A DNA stretch of 14,654 nucleotides from Bacteroidota bacterium (GTDB taxonomy: Bacteria; Bacteroidota; Bacteroidia; Cytophagales; Cyclobacteriaceae): NCBI GenBank assembly GCA_023393375.1, contig JAEWLI010000193.1, positions 1 to 14,654 on the forward strand. The letters are read 5' to 3'. Both the position numbers and the translations under genes were made by a program. Positions 1-7,264 of the stretch are shown one piece after another. Within the stretch, counting starts at the first letter, position 1; each line of letters begins with the position of its first letter. The notes under the pieces are model-generated. The model saw nothing but the letters and a program-made list of their open reading frames with translations. It was not told the DNA's origin and made no database searches.

Positions 1-399
1 TTTGTCCAGATAGCTGGCACCAAAACCCAACCTAAAACTTTGGTTAAACTTTCGATCTACCGTAAGGAACGGTTCAAAAAAAGCACACAGGGAATAACTG
101 TTTCCCAAAACCAAAGAATTACTATAATCTACATATGAAAATGATATACCCACCCGAGGATAGTATCCTAATCGGTTCCAGACATCTTGGGTATTCAGAT
201 GGTGCATATATTCCAATTGAAAACCTGTAGGAGCTGATGCGGATACTTCCTTTTTGTCTTTATGATAAGGAATAATGTATCCGTAATGGCCTTTAATCCC
301 TATCATTCGGGGATTAATCACCATCGTAGAATCATGAGCAATGACACCATGTGTGAAAAACATGGACAATGCAAACATTAAAACTTTGAAAAACTTCAT
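1..399 (-). CDS. Acyloxyacyl hydrolase / PagL-like outer membrane protein, 5' part
   Basis: The first 133 codons are present and the gene runs off the left edge. The start is the ATG at 397-399, followed by a hydrophobic signal-like segment (KVLMFALSMFFTHG) and a probable cleavage before HDSTM. The mature part has the pattern of the Bacteroidota acyloxyacyl hydrolase family (PagL, lipid A deacylases): an IGIKGHYGYIIPYH strand, GFQLEYMHHL, a W-N-R-LGYYPRVGISFSY strand and GNSYSLCAFFEPFL, all consistent with amphipathic beta-barrel strands. Known members remove an acyl chain from lipid A in the outer membrane. The catalytic His-Ser region of the family lies in the C-terminal half and is outside the window, so activity cannot be judged. 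The divergent or tandem context with the purine permease suggests no functional link. Confidence 0.7.
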   Translation of the reverse strand, partial: MKFFKVLMFALSMFFTHGVIAHDSTMVINPRMIGIKGHYGYIIPYHKDKKEVSASAPTGFQLEYMHHLNTQDVWNRLGYYPRVGISFSYVDYSNSLVLGNSYSLCAFFEPFLTVDRKFNQSFRLGFGASYLDK

Positions 400-474
400 T
401 AACCCGCTAGTTGTTATATACTATTACTTTACAAGATTTAAATTATTGTCTTCCGGTAAGATAATAAATGCTTT

Positions 475-1779
475 TCAAATAAAAAACTTCAATAGAAAAA
501 TAATTGCTACTATAATCATGGGTATAGAAATCTCTTTGGCCTTTCCGGTAATAAGTTTTAAAAGTACAAATGACAACAAACCAAAAATTATTCCTTCAGA
601 TATGCTGTAAGTAAAAGGCATCATCACGATAGTCAAAAAAGCTGGGATTGATTCTGTAAAATCATCCCATTTGATTTTGGTAATGGGGCTAATCATAAAC
701 AGACCCACTATTACCAAAGCCGGAGAAGTAGCAGCAACGGGAATCAATGCAAATAATGGTGCAATGAACAATGCTAAAATAAACAATATGCCCACCGTGA
801 GAGATGTTAAGCCCGTTCGTCCTCCTTCGGCTACACCAGCTGCGCTTTCCACATAAGTGGTCACTGTGCTTGTGCCTAACATTGCCCCTGCTGTTGTGCC
901 TATTGCATCAGCCATCAGGGCAGGTTTTGCGTTGGGAAAATCTCCTTTCTCATCAATCATATTTGCTTTAGAGGCTACTCCTATTAAAGTGCCCAAAGTA
1001 TCAAACATGTCAACAAATAAAAAGGTGAAAAGAATAATGGCCATATCTGCAGTGAATATCCGATCAAATTCGAATTGGAAAAATACAGGTGAAATAGACG
1101 GTGGAAGGGAAAATAATTGAAAATTTTCAGGAATTATAGTTACATGAAGGGGAATCCCCAACAAGGTGGTAGCAACAATACCTAATAAAATAGCCCCTTT
1201 TATATTCTTTACCATTAGAACACCCGTGAACAGGATACCGAACAGTGTAACCCAAATCACCGGGGAAGACATATTGCCAAGTGCCAAAATAGTTTTGTCA
1301 TCACCACCCCCCACTATTACACCCGCATTAGTTAAACCAATTAAGGCAATAAATAAACCAATTCCAACACTTATGGCATGTTTCATGGTAATGGGAATGG
1401 CTTTCAACGCTAGATCCCGAATATTAAAAACCGTTAGAAAAATAAATATTATCCCTTCGACAAATACGGCTGTAAGGGCAAATTGCCAGGAATATCCCAT
1501 TCCTACAACTACAGTATACGCAAAAAATGCATTTAATCCCATACCCGGCGCAAGGGCAAAAGGAAGGTTAGCTGAAAACGCCATTACAAAAATTGCAATA
1601 GCAGATGCCAGTGCAGTAGCTGTAAATACAGCTCCATAATCCATACCCGCATCTGATAGAATCATGGGATTCACAGCCAGAATATAAGCCATGGTGGCGA
1701 AAGTGACCAATCCCGCAATGACCTCTGTTTTGATAGAGGTATTTCGTTCTTTTAATTTAAAATATTTATCTAACATCAT
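475..1779 (-). CDS. NCS2 family purine permease (AzgA/PbuG-like)
   Basis: A 434-aa polytopic inner-membrane protein of the nucleobase:cation symporter-2 (AzgA/PbuG) group, which imports adenine, guanine or hypoxanthine with protons. Length is typical. The N-terminus KLKERNTSIKTEVIAGLVTF matches the conserved start of the family, followed by the AVNPMIL segment. The signature region around residues 265-330 includes GTLIGVASKANMID and LGTSTVTTYVESAAGVAEGG and is intact. About a dozen hydrophobic segments are visible. Two adjacent ATG codons (1777-1779 and 1774-1776) could serve as start; the first is used here. The gene seems monocistronic, facing the repeat-rich gap 1780-2255. No purine riboswitch fold is apparent in the short leader. 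Exact substrate (adenine versus guanine/hypoxanthine) cannot be assigned from sequence. Confidence 0.93.
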   Translation of the reverse strand: MMLDKYFKLKERNTSIKTEVIAGLVTFATMAYILAVNPMILSDAGMDYGAVFTATALASAIAIFVMAFSANLPFALAPGMGLNAFFAYTVVVGMGYSWQFALTAVFVEGIIFIFLTVFNIRDLALKAIPITMKHAISVGIGLFIALIGLTNAGVIVGGGDDKTILALGNMSSPVIWVTLFGILFTGVLMVKNIKGAILLGIVATTLLGIPLHVTIIPENFQLFSLPPSISPVFFQFEFDRIFTADMAIILFTFLFVDMFDTLGTLIGVASKANMIDEKGDFPNAKPALMADAIGTTAGAMLGTSTVTTYVESAAGVAEGGRTGLTSLTVGILFILALFIAPLFALIPVAATSPALVIVGLFMISPITKIKWDDFTESIPAFLTIVMMPFTYSISEGIIFGLLSFVLLKLITGKAKEISIPMIIVAIIFLLKFFI

Positions 1780-1917
1780 TTATTTGTTGGGAAATGAGGG
1801 GGCAAAATAAAAGGTTTTAAGCGTATCTGATGCTATAGTTTGAAAAAAGTTCGCATTTTTTCTGAAGTTGCTTGACTGAGTGGATGTTCTTCATGCTACC
1901 TGATTGAATTCCTTCAC

Positions 1918-2147
1918 CCTATCGGACGAATCTCCTTCATCCTATGGGATAAATTTTCTTCACCCTACCGTATGATGCTTCCTTATCCTATCGTATGAGA
2001 CTATCTCACCTTACCGTATGGCACTTCCTTATCCTACCGTATGAGACTATCTCACCCTACCGTATGGTGCTTCCTTATCCTACCGGATTAGACTTCCATA
2101 TTCTACCGGGTCAGGCTTCTGTATCCTATTGGATGAGACTATCAATC
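1918..2147. repeat. Ten perfectly phased 23-nt tandem repeats
   Basis: Ten consecutive units start at 1918, 1941, 1964, 1987, 2010, 2033, 2056, 2079, 2102 and 2125, each exactly 23 nt with no indel. Core is CCTAYCGKATG followed by a variable half. Units at 1987, 2033 and 2125 share GAGACTATC, while those at 1964, 2010 and 2056 share CTTCCTTAT, so the centre behaves as a 46-nt dimer repeat. The period is not a multiple of 3, so it is not a coding repeat. No spacers separate units, so it is not CRISPR. It occupies most of the 456-bp gap between the divergently oriented permease and dehydrogenase genes; the rest (1780-1917 and 2148-2255) shows only AT-rich leader sequence. Function unknown. Confidence 0.9.
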
Positions 2148-2255
2148 TTATGATGTTGTCAATTCACTGATAACGTGTGAACGGCAACGGCTTCTGATTG
2201 ATTTGTTGAAACATGAACCCTATTAAAAGGTTAATAAAATAAAAAAAGAAATTTT

Positions 2256-3302
2256 ATGAATGACTATAGGAAAAAAATCATAATTACGGGTGGTACTTCT
2301 GGCATTGGGAAAGCAGCCGCTATGGAATTAGCAAAAGAGCATGTGGAAATAGTATTAACCGGGAGTCATACATTAAAAGGTGAAAAGGCAGTTTCTGATA
2401 TAAAAAAAGTGACAGGTAACGAATTTGTGTCGTTCATGTCTTGTGATTTATCTTCATTTAAATATGTCAAAAGCTTTGTTACCAGGATCAAAAGCAAATG
2501 GGATCAACTGGATGTGTTGGTCAATAATGCCGGGGTAGTTAAAAAAGACCGGCAACTAACAGACAATGGGTTTGAGTATACTTTTCAGGTAAATTACTTA
2601 AGTCATTATCTGCTCACATTGTCACTACTGGGAATGCTGAAAAAAAGTAAAGATGGCAGGATCATCAATGTGTCTTCCAGGATGGAGAAATTTTCACAGT
2701 TGAACCTAAATGATGTAAATCTTGAAAAGAAATATAATCCTGTTGTAGCATACGCCAATTCTAAACAGGCCCAATTACTCTTTACCTATGCAATGGCTGA
2801 AAAATATCCAGAATTATCGGTCAATGCTTTACATCCGGGCGGTGTATTCACCGGGTTGTACAATTATTCGCCTATTGTAAATATATTAAGTTATTTGTAC
2901 AGGCCTTTTATGATAAGTCCCAAAAAAGGTGCTGAAACACTAGTTTATTTAGCAACGGCAGATGATGTAAAAGGGATTTCTGGGAAGTATTTTATTAAAA
3001 ACAAAGAAAGTAAATCGTCGCCCCATTCTTATAATAAGGAACAGATAAAAGCACTTTGGGAAATGAGCAACAAAGCTGTCGGACTACAAAAAGAAACAAT
3101 CAAGAAGAGGCAAAACGCAGTAAAGTCCAAGAAAGAGCTGAATCCTAAAATAGAACAAAGTTCCAAGAAAGAGCTGAATCCTAAAAAAGAAGCAAATTCC
3201 AAAAAGGCTACCACCTCAAAACCAAAAAGTAGCAAAACAACAAAAACTGCGCAAGATAAAACCAAAAAGAAGGAAGATATTAAACCAAATAAGCAAGCAT
3301 AA
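2256..3302 (+). CDS. Short-chain dehydrogenase/reductase with lysine-rich C-terminal tail
   Basis: A 348-aa protein whose first ~260 residues form a classical SDR Rossmann domain: cofactor loop TGGTSGIG (11-18), NNAG (90-93), the catalytic Ser in NVSS (138-141) and YANSK giving Tyr166/Lys170. The arrangement resembles the retinol dehydrogenase/WW-oxidoreductase-like branch (HPGGVFTGL after the active site), and an NAD(P)-dependent alcohol/carbonyl oxidoreductase is expected; the substrate is unknown. Residues ~281-348 are an added low-complexity tail very rich in Lys, Ser and Thr, with SKKELNPK repeated at 291-298 and 303-310. Such histone H1-like tails usually bind nucleic acid or acidic surfaces; here that is inference. 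The ATG at 2256 follows an A-rich leader typical of Bacteroidota. The gene converges with the next one with only 10 bp between their ends. Confidence 0.9.
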   Translation: MNDYRKKIIITGGTSGIGKAAAMELAKEHVEIVLTGSHTLKGEKAVSDIKKVTGNEFVSFMSCDLSSFKYVKSFVTRIKSKWDQLDVLVNNAGVVKKDRQLTDNGFEYTFQVNYLSHYLLTLSLLGMLKKSKDGRIINVSSRMEKFSQLNLNDVNLEKKYNPVVAYANSKQAQLLFTYAMAEKYPELSVNALHPGGVFTGLYNYSPIVNILSYLYRPFMISPKKGAETLVYLATADDVKGISGKYFIKNKESKSSPHSYNKEQIKALWEMSNKAVGLQKETIKKRQNAVKSKKELNPKIEQSSKKELNPKKEANSKKATTSKPKSSKTTKTAQDKTKKKEDIKPNKQA

Positions 3303-3312
3303 CTCTATTACC

Positions 3313-3516
3313 TTATTTTGACTTATATGTACTTATTCCAAATATTTTATAAAATGGGCAAAAGGTAAAAAAACTGGTAAGGGCCAAGATTCCAGCAAAG
3401 ATTATGAAGGTAACGCCTAATATCCCAGTTAAAACGTTATTAAGTACCAGTGTTGCAATCAAGCCAGCTATAATTGCCCTGATTAAACGATCTGACGTCC
3501 CTAAGTTTCTGTTCAT
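3313..3516 (-). CDS. DUF2892 (YgaP-like) small membrane protein
   Basis: A 67-aa protein with the DUF2892 pattern: NRNLGTSDRLIRAI at the N-terminus, two hydrophobic helices, and the terminal CPFYKIFGIST motif with its conserved Cys. The domain is found alone or fused to rhodanese domains as in YgaP, and sits in the inner membrane; its function as a stand-alone protein is not established. Start is the ATG at 3514-3516. It converges with the dehydrogenase gene. It lies immediately outside the cassette array that begins near 3604 and looks like normal chromosome. Confidence 0.88.
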   Translation of the reverse strand: MNRNLGTSDRLIRAIIAGLIATLVLNNVLTGILGVTFIIFAGILALTSFFTFCPFYKIFGISTYKSK

Positions 3517-3609
3517 ATCTTTTAAATTCTGAAAACACGAATTTAATCATAAATTGGCAAAAATAAATCACATCTTCCATGAAAGGGAGGACTACAAATC
3601 ACGAAAACA

Positions 3610-3634
3610 AACATATATACCCTCCTGTTTATGC
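3610..3634 (-). other. attC-like right arm, leftmost in the array
   Basis: The + strand CATATATACCCTCCTGTTTATGC aligns with the right arm of the site at 12202-12305 (GGCATATACCATCCTGTTATGCC). It directly follows the end of the EF-hand-like gene, as expected for a cassette's own attC. No matching left arm is visible in 3517-3600, so this site is decayed or truncated and marks the probable chromosomal boundary of the array. Confidence 0.5.
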
Positions 3635-3643
3635 AGTTGGCAT

Positions 3644-4201
3644 TTATATCTTTTTTATTAATTCTAATGTTTTTAAGTCGTAAATATGAATTTCATTCTT
3701 ATCAGTTTTGTCATATTTGTTATTATTGTTAGTGTCAAAGTGACCCGTAATTACAATTGTACCAGAAAATTTATTAATAGTCCATGTCCTTACGAATAAT
3801 TTGTTGTCAGTAATCTGAGTTTTTTGTTTCCCGTCTGGTGAAAGTACAAAAATTTGTGTTGGGTCATTCCAGTCAATACCACTTTTACCATCTAAATCAA
3901 CAGTCCTCGCCGAAATAATGATTACATTAATATCTAGACTATCAATTTTTACTTGTTCAAGTTTCATAATATTTGCATCAGTTGGAAAGTCAACTTGGTG
4001 TGTTTCCCCTGTTTCAGTATTTATGAATAACAGGAATTTGTTTTTTGTCCCTGACATTTTTCCAAGATGCTCTATTGAGGCAATTACAAATTCAGTCCCT
4101 GTAACCTCATTCAATTTATTAAAATGAGTATAATTATACTTGTCTTGTCCGTATGTAATCAAAGGAAAAATGGTCAAGACAATAAATATTAGCTGTTTCA
4201 T
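3644..4201 (-). CDS. Secreted protein with EF-hand-like calcium loop, unknown function
   Basis: A 185-aa protein not recognised as a named family. Residues 1-19 form a signal peptide (MKQLIFIVLTIFPLITYGQ), so export is expected; no lipobox Cys is present. The body is beta-rich, with TETGETHQVDFP and a SPDGKQKTQIT segment reminiscent of TolB/WD40-like beta-propeller strands, too short for a full propeller. Residues 156-167 (DTNNNNKYDKTD) fit a DxNxN calcium-loop pattern of the EF-hand/dockerin type. It is a single-gene cassette between an arm at 4240 and the arm at 3610. The start ATG (4199-4201) sits about 40 nt inside the cassette boundary. Function unknown. Confidence 0.75.
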   Translation of the reverse strand: MKQLIFIVLTIFPLITYGQDKYNYTHFNKLNEVTGTEFVIASIEHLGKMSGTKNKFLLFINTETGETHQVDFPTDANIMKLEQVKIDSLDINVIIISARTVDLDGKSGIDWNDPTQIFVLSPDGKQKTQITDNKLFVRTWTINKFSGTIVITGHFDTNNNNKYDKTDKNEIHIYDLKTLELIKKI

Positions 4202-4239
4202 TGTATGTTTTATATCTTGTGGTAGTAATGCTCTTAGCT

Positions 4240-4275
4240 GCTGGTATAACGTTCCGGTGGTATGTTTCGTTGCTT
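4240..4275 (-). other. attC-like left arm (truncated site)
   Basis: GCTGGTATAACGTTCCGGTGGTATG on the + strand is almost the same as the left arm at 12202 (GCCTAACGTTTCGGTGGTATG). Its right partner is not visible in the following 300 bp, which instead holds the decayed small gene at 4351-4532. The cassette core on the minus strand would be GTTATAC. Confidence 0.6.
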
Positions 4276-4350
4276 ATTCACGTTGTTTACTTTAAAGGCT
4301 TTTGAAATATGGTTCTTATTTTCATAAATATCGAAACTGGAATAGTGTGG

Positions 4351-4532
4351 TCAAAATGGACCAATGCATCTTGAATGTTGAATTGTATAGTCTTCAATGT
4401 TCCATATATCCTTATTTTCACATGTAGGTTTAAAACTACTGAAAAAGTACCTTATTCTACCATAAACGGAAAGTAACAAAATCAGAATCACTGAAAAAGT
4501 CCAGATTAGTATCTTTTTAGTTCTTTTTTCAT
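4351..4532 (-). pseudogene. Decayed small membrane-anchored protein gene
   Basis: An ATG (4530-4532) opens MKKE… but terminates after eight codons. Shifting one base after the A-run (six A on the minus strand, 4524-4529) restores a reading frame K-K-R-T-K-K followed by a single hydrophobic helix (ILIWTFSVILILLLSVYG) and a polar domain with ENKDIWNIEDYTIQHSRC, ending at a stop at 4351-4353. The same frame continues beyond that stop with plausible protein (PHYSSFDIYENKNHISKAF), so both a frameshift and a nonsense change seem to have hit one gene. It may be an N-terminally anchored cassette protein of unknown function. It lies between an intact attC-like site (4584-4693) and a truncated one (4240), consistent with a cassette in decay. 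Confidence 0.45.
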
Positions 4533-4583
4533 TTAGTACAAATCATCAAGTCAGCATGTAATATGCAGTTTGCCACAATGCAC

Positions 4584-4693
4584 GCCAACGTACCGAATAA
4601 CGCAAGTTGCAGGCAAAAGCTTAATTTTAAAGGAAGTCAAAAATGGCATTTTTAAAAGGTATTCCGCAATTTTGTGTTATTCATTGTTGTAGC
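4584..4693 (-). other. attC-like recombination site
   Basis: The left arm GCCAACGTACCGAATAACG (from 4584) pairs with the right arm at 4664-4693: the reverse complement of the right arm reads AACAATGAATAACAC, i.e. the same helix with about three extra bases in the left arm. The right arm ends in GTTGTAGC (4686-4693), the exact complement of GCTACAAC at 5856-5863, which is the start of the same cassette. Spacer between the arms is ~54 nt. Confidence 0.75.
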
Positions 4694-4702
4694 AAGTAGT
4701 TT

Positions 4703-5824
4703 TTATTGATTTAGAATTGAATCTTTTGAAAGTTTTATAATATTGAATTTATAGAATGTCTCGTAACTACCAATTAATAACCCATTGTCAATTGTTTTTG
4801 AGACCATCGTATACTCGCCGTCGTCAAATGTTTGGAAATTTATTTCATTACCATTTGGATCTAAGACTAAAAGTCTTAGATGACCATAAGGATTTGTGTA
4901 GGCGCAAAGAAAGGATTCATTATCATAATCTATTATACTTAATGCGTTTGGTTTATTAATATCAGGATAAAAATCTTTCAATGGTTCATTCCAAATTATA
5001 TTACCATCTTGATCGAATTTAACTAAACTCCAATTACTTTGGTAAACTATAACAGCTAAAAATTCATTATTCGCGATGCCTAAAATTTCTATACCTTTAT
5101 AGGTTTTAGACCAAATTTTCTGTCCCTGTTCATTTAGTTTTATTAGAAATTCTCCATGATATCCTGCATTTGCACCTCCAATGGATATATAATTACCATT
5201 CGTAAGTCTAGAAATTGAAAATGCTTCAGGCTGAAAGTCAAATATTGTTTCCCATATCAACTCTCCATTATTATTCAGCATTCTAAAAGCCATATCACCA
5301 CTCGTTCTCCCGGCAATTATAAAGTTATTCTCAACTTTTATAATATCATTCGCCAAAAAATCCTTATTCAAAAAAATTTCATTTTCAATAATACCATCTT
5401 GATTAAAATATATAAAGTGAGAAGAATTTTCTACATCATAATGGTGTCCACGAAAACCTAAATATCCGTCACCATTTTCAAATATTTTCTCTATACCATA
5501 CGGTGTATAAGAATTCTCCATTATTCTGGTCCATTTCCGATTACCATATTTATCAAACTTCATTAAAAGATTTTTGTTGAATGAACCGTTAAATCTTACT
5601 GCACCTCCTATTATGTAGCTTGAATCATGTAATTGGACAGAACTATTTAGAGTAAAAATAGAATCTTGGGTTTCAAAATGTTTTACAAATTCAACCGTAG
5701 TTTCCTGATTCGATTCAGGGTTAGATATTGTTTCATCACCTGTACTGTCATCATTGCTACAGCTAAAAACGCTAAAAATTAGCATCAGAATAAGTAAGGT
5801 CGTTTTGATATTTCTAATTTTCAT
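4703..5824 (-). CDS. Lipoprotein with beta-propeller-like repeats
   Basis: The best start is the ATG at 5822-5824, giving 373 aa; an upstream in-frame ATG (to 5914) would place ~30 unlikely residues in front and overlap the attC-like site. The N-terminus is a lipoprotein signal, with SVFSC placing the lipidated Cys at residue 22, followed by a Ser/Asp/Glu-rich linker. The body has at least five repeats of the form K-(F/L)-(D/N)-x-x-G-x-x-x-W (LMKFDKYGNRKWTR, LNNNGELIWETIF, LIKLNEQGQKIWSK, LVKFDQDGNIIWNE, LDPNGNEI), as in PQQ-like or delta-60 beta-propellers. It probably sits on the membrane facing the periplasm or surface; the ligand is unknown. It is a single-gene cassette with intact attC-like ends on both sides. 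Confidence 0.8.
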   Translation of the reverse strand: MKIRNIKTTLLILMLIFSVFSCSNDDSTGDETISNPESNQETTVEFVKHFETQDSIFTLNSSVQLHDSSYIIGGAVRFNGSFNKNLLMKFDKYGNRKWTRIMENSYTPYGIEKIFENGDGYLGFRGHHYDVENSSHFIYFNQDGIIENEIFLNKDFLANDIIKVENNFIIAGRTSGDMAFRMLNNNGELIWETIFDFQPEAFSISRLTNGNYISIGGANAGYHGEFLIKLNEQGQKIWSKTYKGIEILGIANNEFLAVIVYQSNWSLVKFDQDGNIIWNEPLKDFYPDINKPNALSIIDYDNESFLCAYTNPYGHLRLLVLDPNGNEINFQTFDDGEYTMVSKTIDNGLLIGSYETFYKFNIIKLSKDSILNQ

Positions 5825-5855
5825 GCTAATAAACATAATTCTTTCTAAACAATTT

Positions 5856-5990
5856 GCTACAACATTCCGCCGGTATGTTTTGTTGTTGATTTTCATGCCG
5901 TACCTGTCCGACAAAACATCGAAAGATACACAACAAATGCCGGAAAAACTACCGAACCAGCAATGAAATATGCCGGCTGTTGGGTGCTGC
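5856..5990 (-). other. attC-like recombination site
   Basis: Left arm GCTACAACATTCCGCCGGTATG (given in two parts: GCTACAACATTCC, GCCGGTATG) and right arm 5961-5990 (CAATGAAATATGCCGGCTGT…) pair over GCCGGTATG/CATATTTCATTG-type complementarity with the extra bases on the left side. The right arm leads to TTGGGTGC, i.e. inverse core ACCCAAC on the minus strand, which fits RYYYAAC. An inner helix (GTTTTGTTGTTG with CAACAAATGC) further stabilises the fold. Confidence 0.7.
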
Positions 5991-6055
5991 GTTTAATCTT
6001 TTTTTGCACTGAATGCAAATCCCAGTATCGTAACATCCTCCGCCGGTAGAATAAG

Positions 6056-6099
6056 GGTTACGCCGAAACCACAACAGCTGCCAGTAAGGTGCTTAGACA
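6056..6099 (-). repeat. Orphan attC-like right half (copy 1)
   Basis: GGTTACGCCGAAACCACAAC followed by AGCTGCCAGTAAGGTGCTTAGACA is repeated with few differences at 6972-7014. The GCCGAAACCACAAC portion is the interior of the attC-like site at 12202-12305 (GCCGAAACTACAAA). The matching left arm is missing, so this looks like the residue of a cassette lost by deletion. The rest of 5991-6183 shows no coding sequence. Confidence 0.5.
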
Positions 6100-6183
6100 G
6101 GCAAAAATCCGCCGAAGTCCGAAAAGACTTCCATCCTACCCCAATATTGATAATATGTCTTAATGAAACGTTATAGCGTGGCT

Positions 6184-6316
6184 GCTTAACGTTCCGCAGC
6201 TAAGAAACGTGGTGCATTTCGGAGTGTATCTTGTCCACCGAGGCCAAAAATAGCTATGGAGCAAATATTGCGGAAAACCACTGTCTGTCCCATGTTTTCT
6301 TAGGTGCTATTGGCGG
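6184..6316 (-). other. attC-like recombination site
   Basis: Left arm GCTTAACGTTCCGCAGC then TAAGAAACGTGG; right arm 6290-6316, whose reverse complement reads CCGCCAATAGCACC then TAAGAAAACATGG. The helix CTAAGAAA(A)CRTGG is near perfect, with three extra bases on the left side as in the other sites. Cassette core on the minus strand is GTTAAGC, fitting GTTRRRY. Confidence 0.65.
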
Positions 6317-6322
6317 TAGTTT

Positions 6323-6776
6323 TTATTCTTTTATTGTTGTATTAAGCAACATTAATGAGTGTTCTAGTCCATCATCCATCAAATCACCAATTATATTCAA
6401 GGTTTTTTCTTGGTTTAATTTTATCTCTTCTGATTTTTCGAGAAATACGGCGGTCAGCTTTCTGATTTTTCCTTGGTATTTTATTTCCGTTGAAATGTAA
6501 TAGTGTCCACCATCAACACCATTTGATAAAATATTATAGCCAGTCAACTCGATTTCAAATGGTTTCGATTTTGTCATTTCAGAGTTTAAATGATAAAGAG
6601 TGTCTCCTGGTTCATTTTCGTAAATCCATTTTCTTTCGTTTAAGAATATCTAATGTCAAATCAAAATCGGTTTCATCATCAAATTCTTGTCCTACTTGTT
6701 TGCGAATGTCTATATAATAACCAATCCCATTATGGTTATTCAGATACTCAATTATATGTTGCTCTTTCTCTGTCAT
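6323..6776 (-). pseudogene. Hypothetical ~150-aa protein, split by a one-base frameshift
   Basis: The ATG at 6774-6776 opens MTEKEQHIIEYLNNHNG…, which ends early at DILKRKKMDLRK. Removing one base from the run of four at 6629-6632 joins it in frame to WIYENEPGDTLYHLNSEM and then to the open segment ending TTIKE at 6323. The combined product is about 150 aa: an N-terminal winged-helix-like part (HIIEYLNNH…LDILKRKKWIY) and a beta-rich C-terminal part (ELTGYNILSNGVDGGHYY). I do not recognise the family. It is a single-gene cassette; its upstream boundary is replaced by the IS110 remnant at 6794. The break may be genuine or an assembly error. Without the shift, the fragment 6323-6577 would encode only 84 aa. 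Confidence 0.6.
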
Positions 6777-6793
6777 TTTAAATTCTGACAAAT

Positions 6794-6971
6794 GTTTTGC
6801 CTAAGCCTTGATAATCAACTAGTTGCAAGGCCATGTTCTTCTTTGATCAAAGCGAATTTAGTGATTTGTTTTTTATGCGCTTTACCAGGCCCAACTTTCT
6901 TTTCTGATCCAAATACAAATATCCTTCCGTATTAAAATATGGAACGCCCTTGACCACCATGTTCCAAATTA
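6794..6971 (-). mobile_element. IS110-family 3'-end remnant (copy 1)
   Basis: 178 nt nearly identical to 7837-8015. On the minus strand it encodes the end of an IS110-type transposase: GVPYFNTEGYLYLDQKRKLG followed by LVKRIK, then a premature stop because an A-run is one base shorter than in copy 2. After the frame ends, about 20 nt of IS end remain up to a GTCAGAA junction next to the start of the frameshifted cassette gene. Confidence 0.75.
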
Positions 6972-7014
6972 GATTACGCCGAAACCACAACCGCTGCTAG
7001 TAAGGTGCTAGACA
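6972..7014 (-). repeat. Orphan attC-like right half (copy 2)
   Basis: GATTACGCCGAAACCACAAC, then CGCTGCTAGTAAGGTGCTAGACA: a second copy of the sequence at 6056-6099, here fused directly to the truncated 5' side of the IS110 remnant. The adjoining stretch 7015-7130 is AT-rich and shows no gene. Confidence 0.5.
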
Positions 7015-7130
7015 TGCATAATCTTGTTGAAATATCAAAATTTTGTTACTTAAATTTATATTACTCATTCCTATATTCTTCTGCAATTCATACTACATTA
7101 AATACTGCAAATGTGGGTACTAAAATGGTT

Positions 7131-7264
7131 GCCTAACGTTTAGTATATGAAAAGTAGGCGATTTAAAAGCACTTAATTTTCGTTAAAGCATAAAGCCTGA
7201 TAAGGGACAAAAGCCTTGTTGTCGGAATTACTTCGCCTATTTTTTATATACATTGTTACCTGCA
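7131..7264 (-). other. attC-like recombination site
   Basis: A clear long hairpin: left arm GCCTAACGTTTAGTATATG then AAAAGTAGGCGA; right arm TCGCCTATTTTTTATATAC then ATTGTTACCTGC. The outer left end gives GTTAGGC on the minus strand, a perfect GTTRRRY core. The right arm also encodes the last residues and stop codon of the upstream FMN reductase gene. Confidence 0.8.

Noticed and set aside
857..1639. Plus-strand open frames opposite the purine permease (857-1120, 1166-1639)
   Set aside because: They are antisense shadows of a clearly recognisable NCS2 permease and show no protein-like pattern of their own.
1780..1860. Possible purine riboswitch upstream of the permease
   Set aside because: The leader is short and AT-rich, with no three-way-junction core or conserved loop bases visible.
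1918..2147. CRISPR array suggested by regularly spaced short repeats
   Set aside because: The units are contiguous 23-nt tandem copies with no unique spacers, and no cas genes are nearby.
5754..5966. Plus-strand open frame over the lipoprotein start and attC-like site
   Set aside because: It spans the signal peptide in antisense and a non-coding hairpin; no family resemblance.
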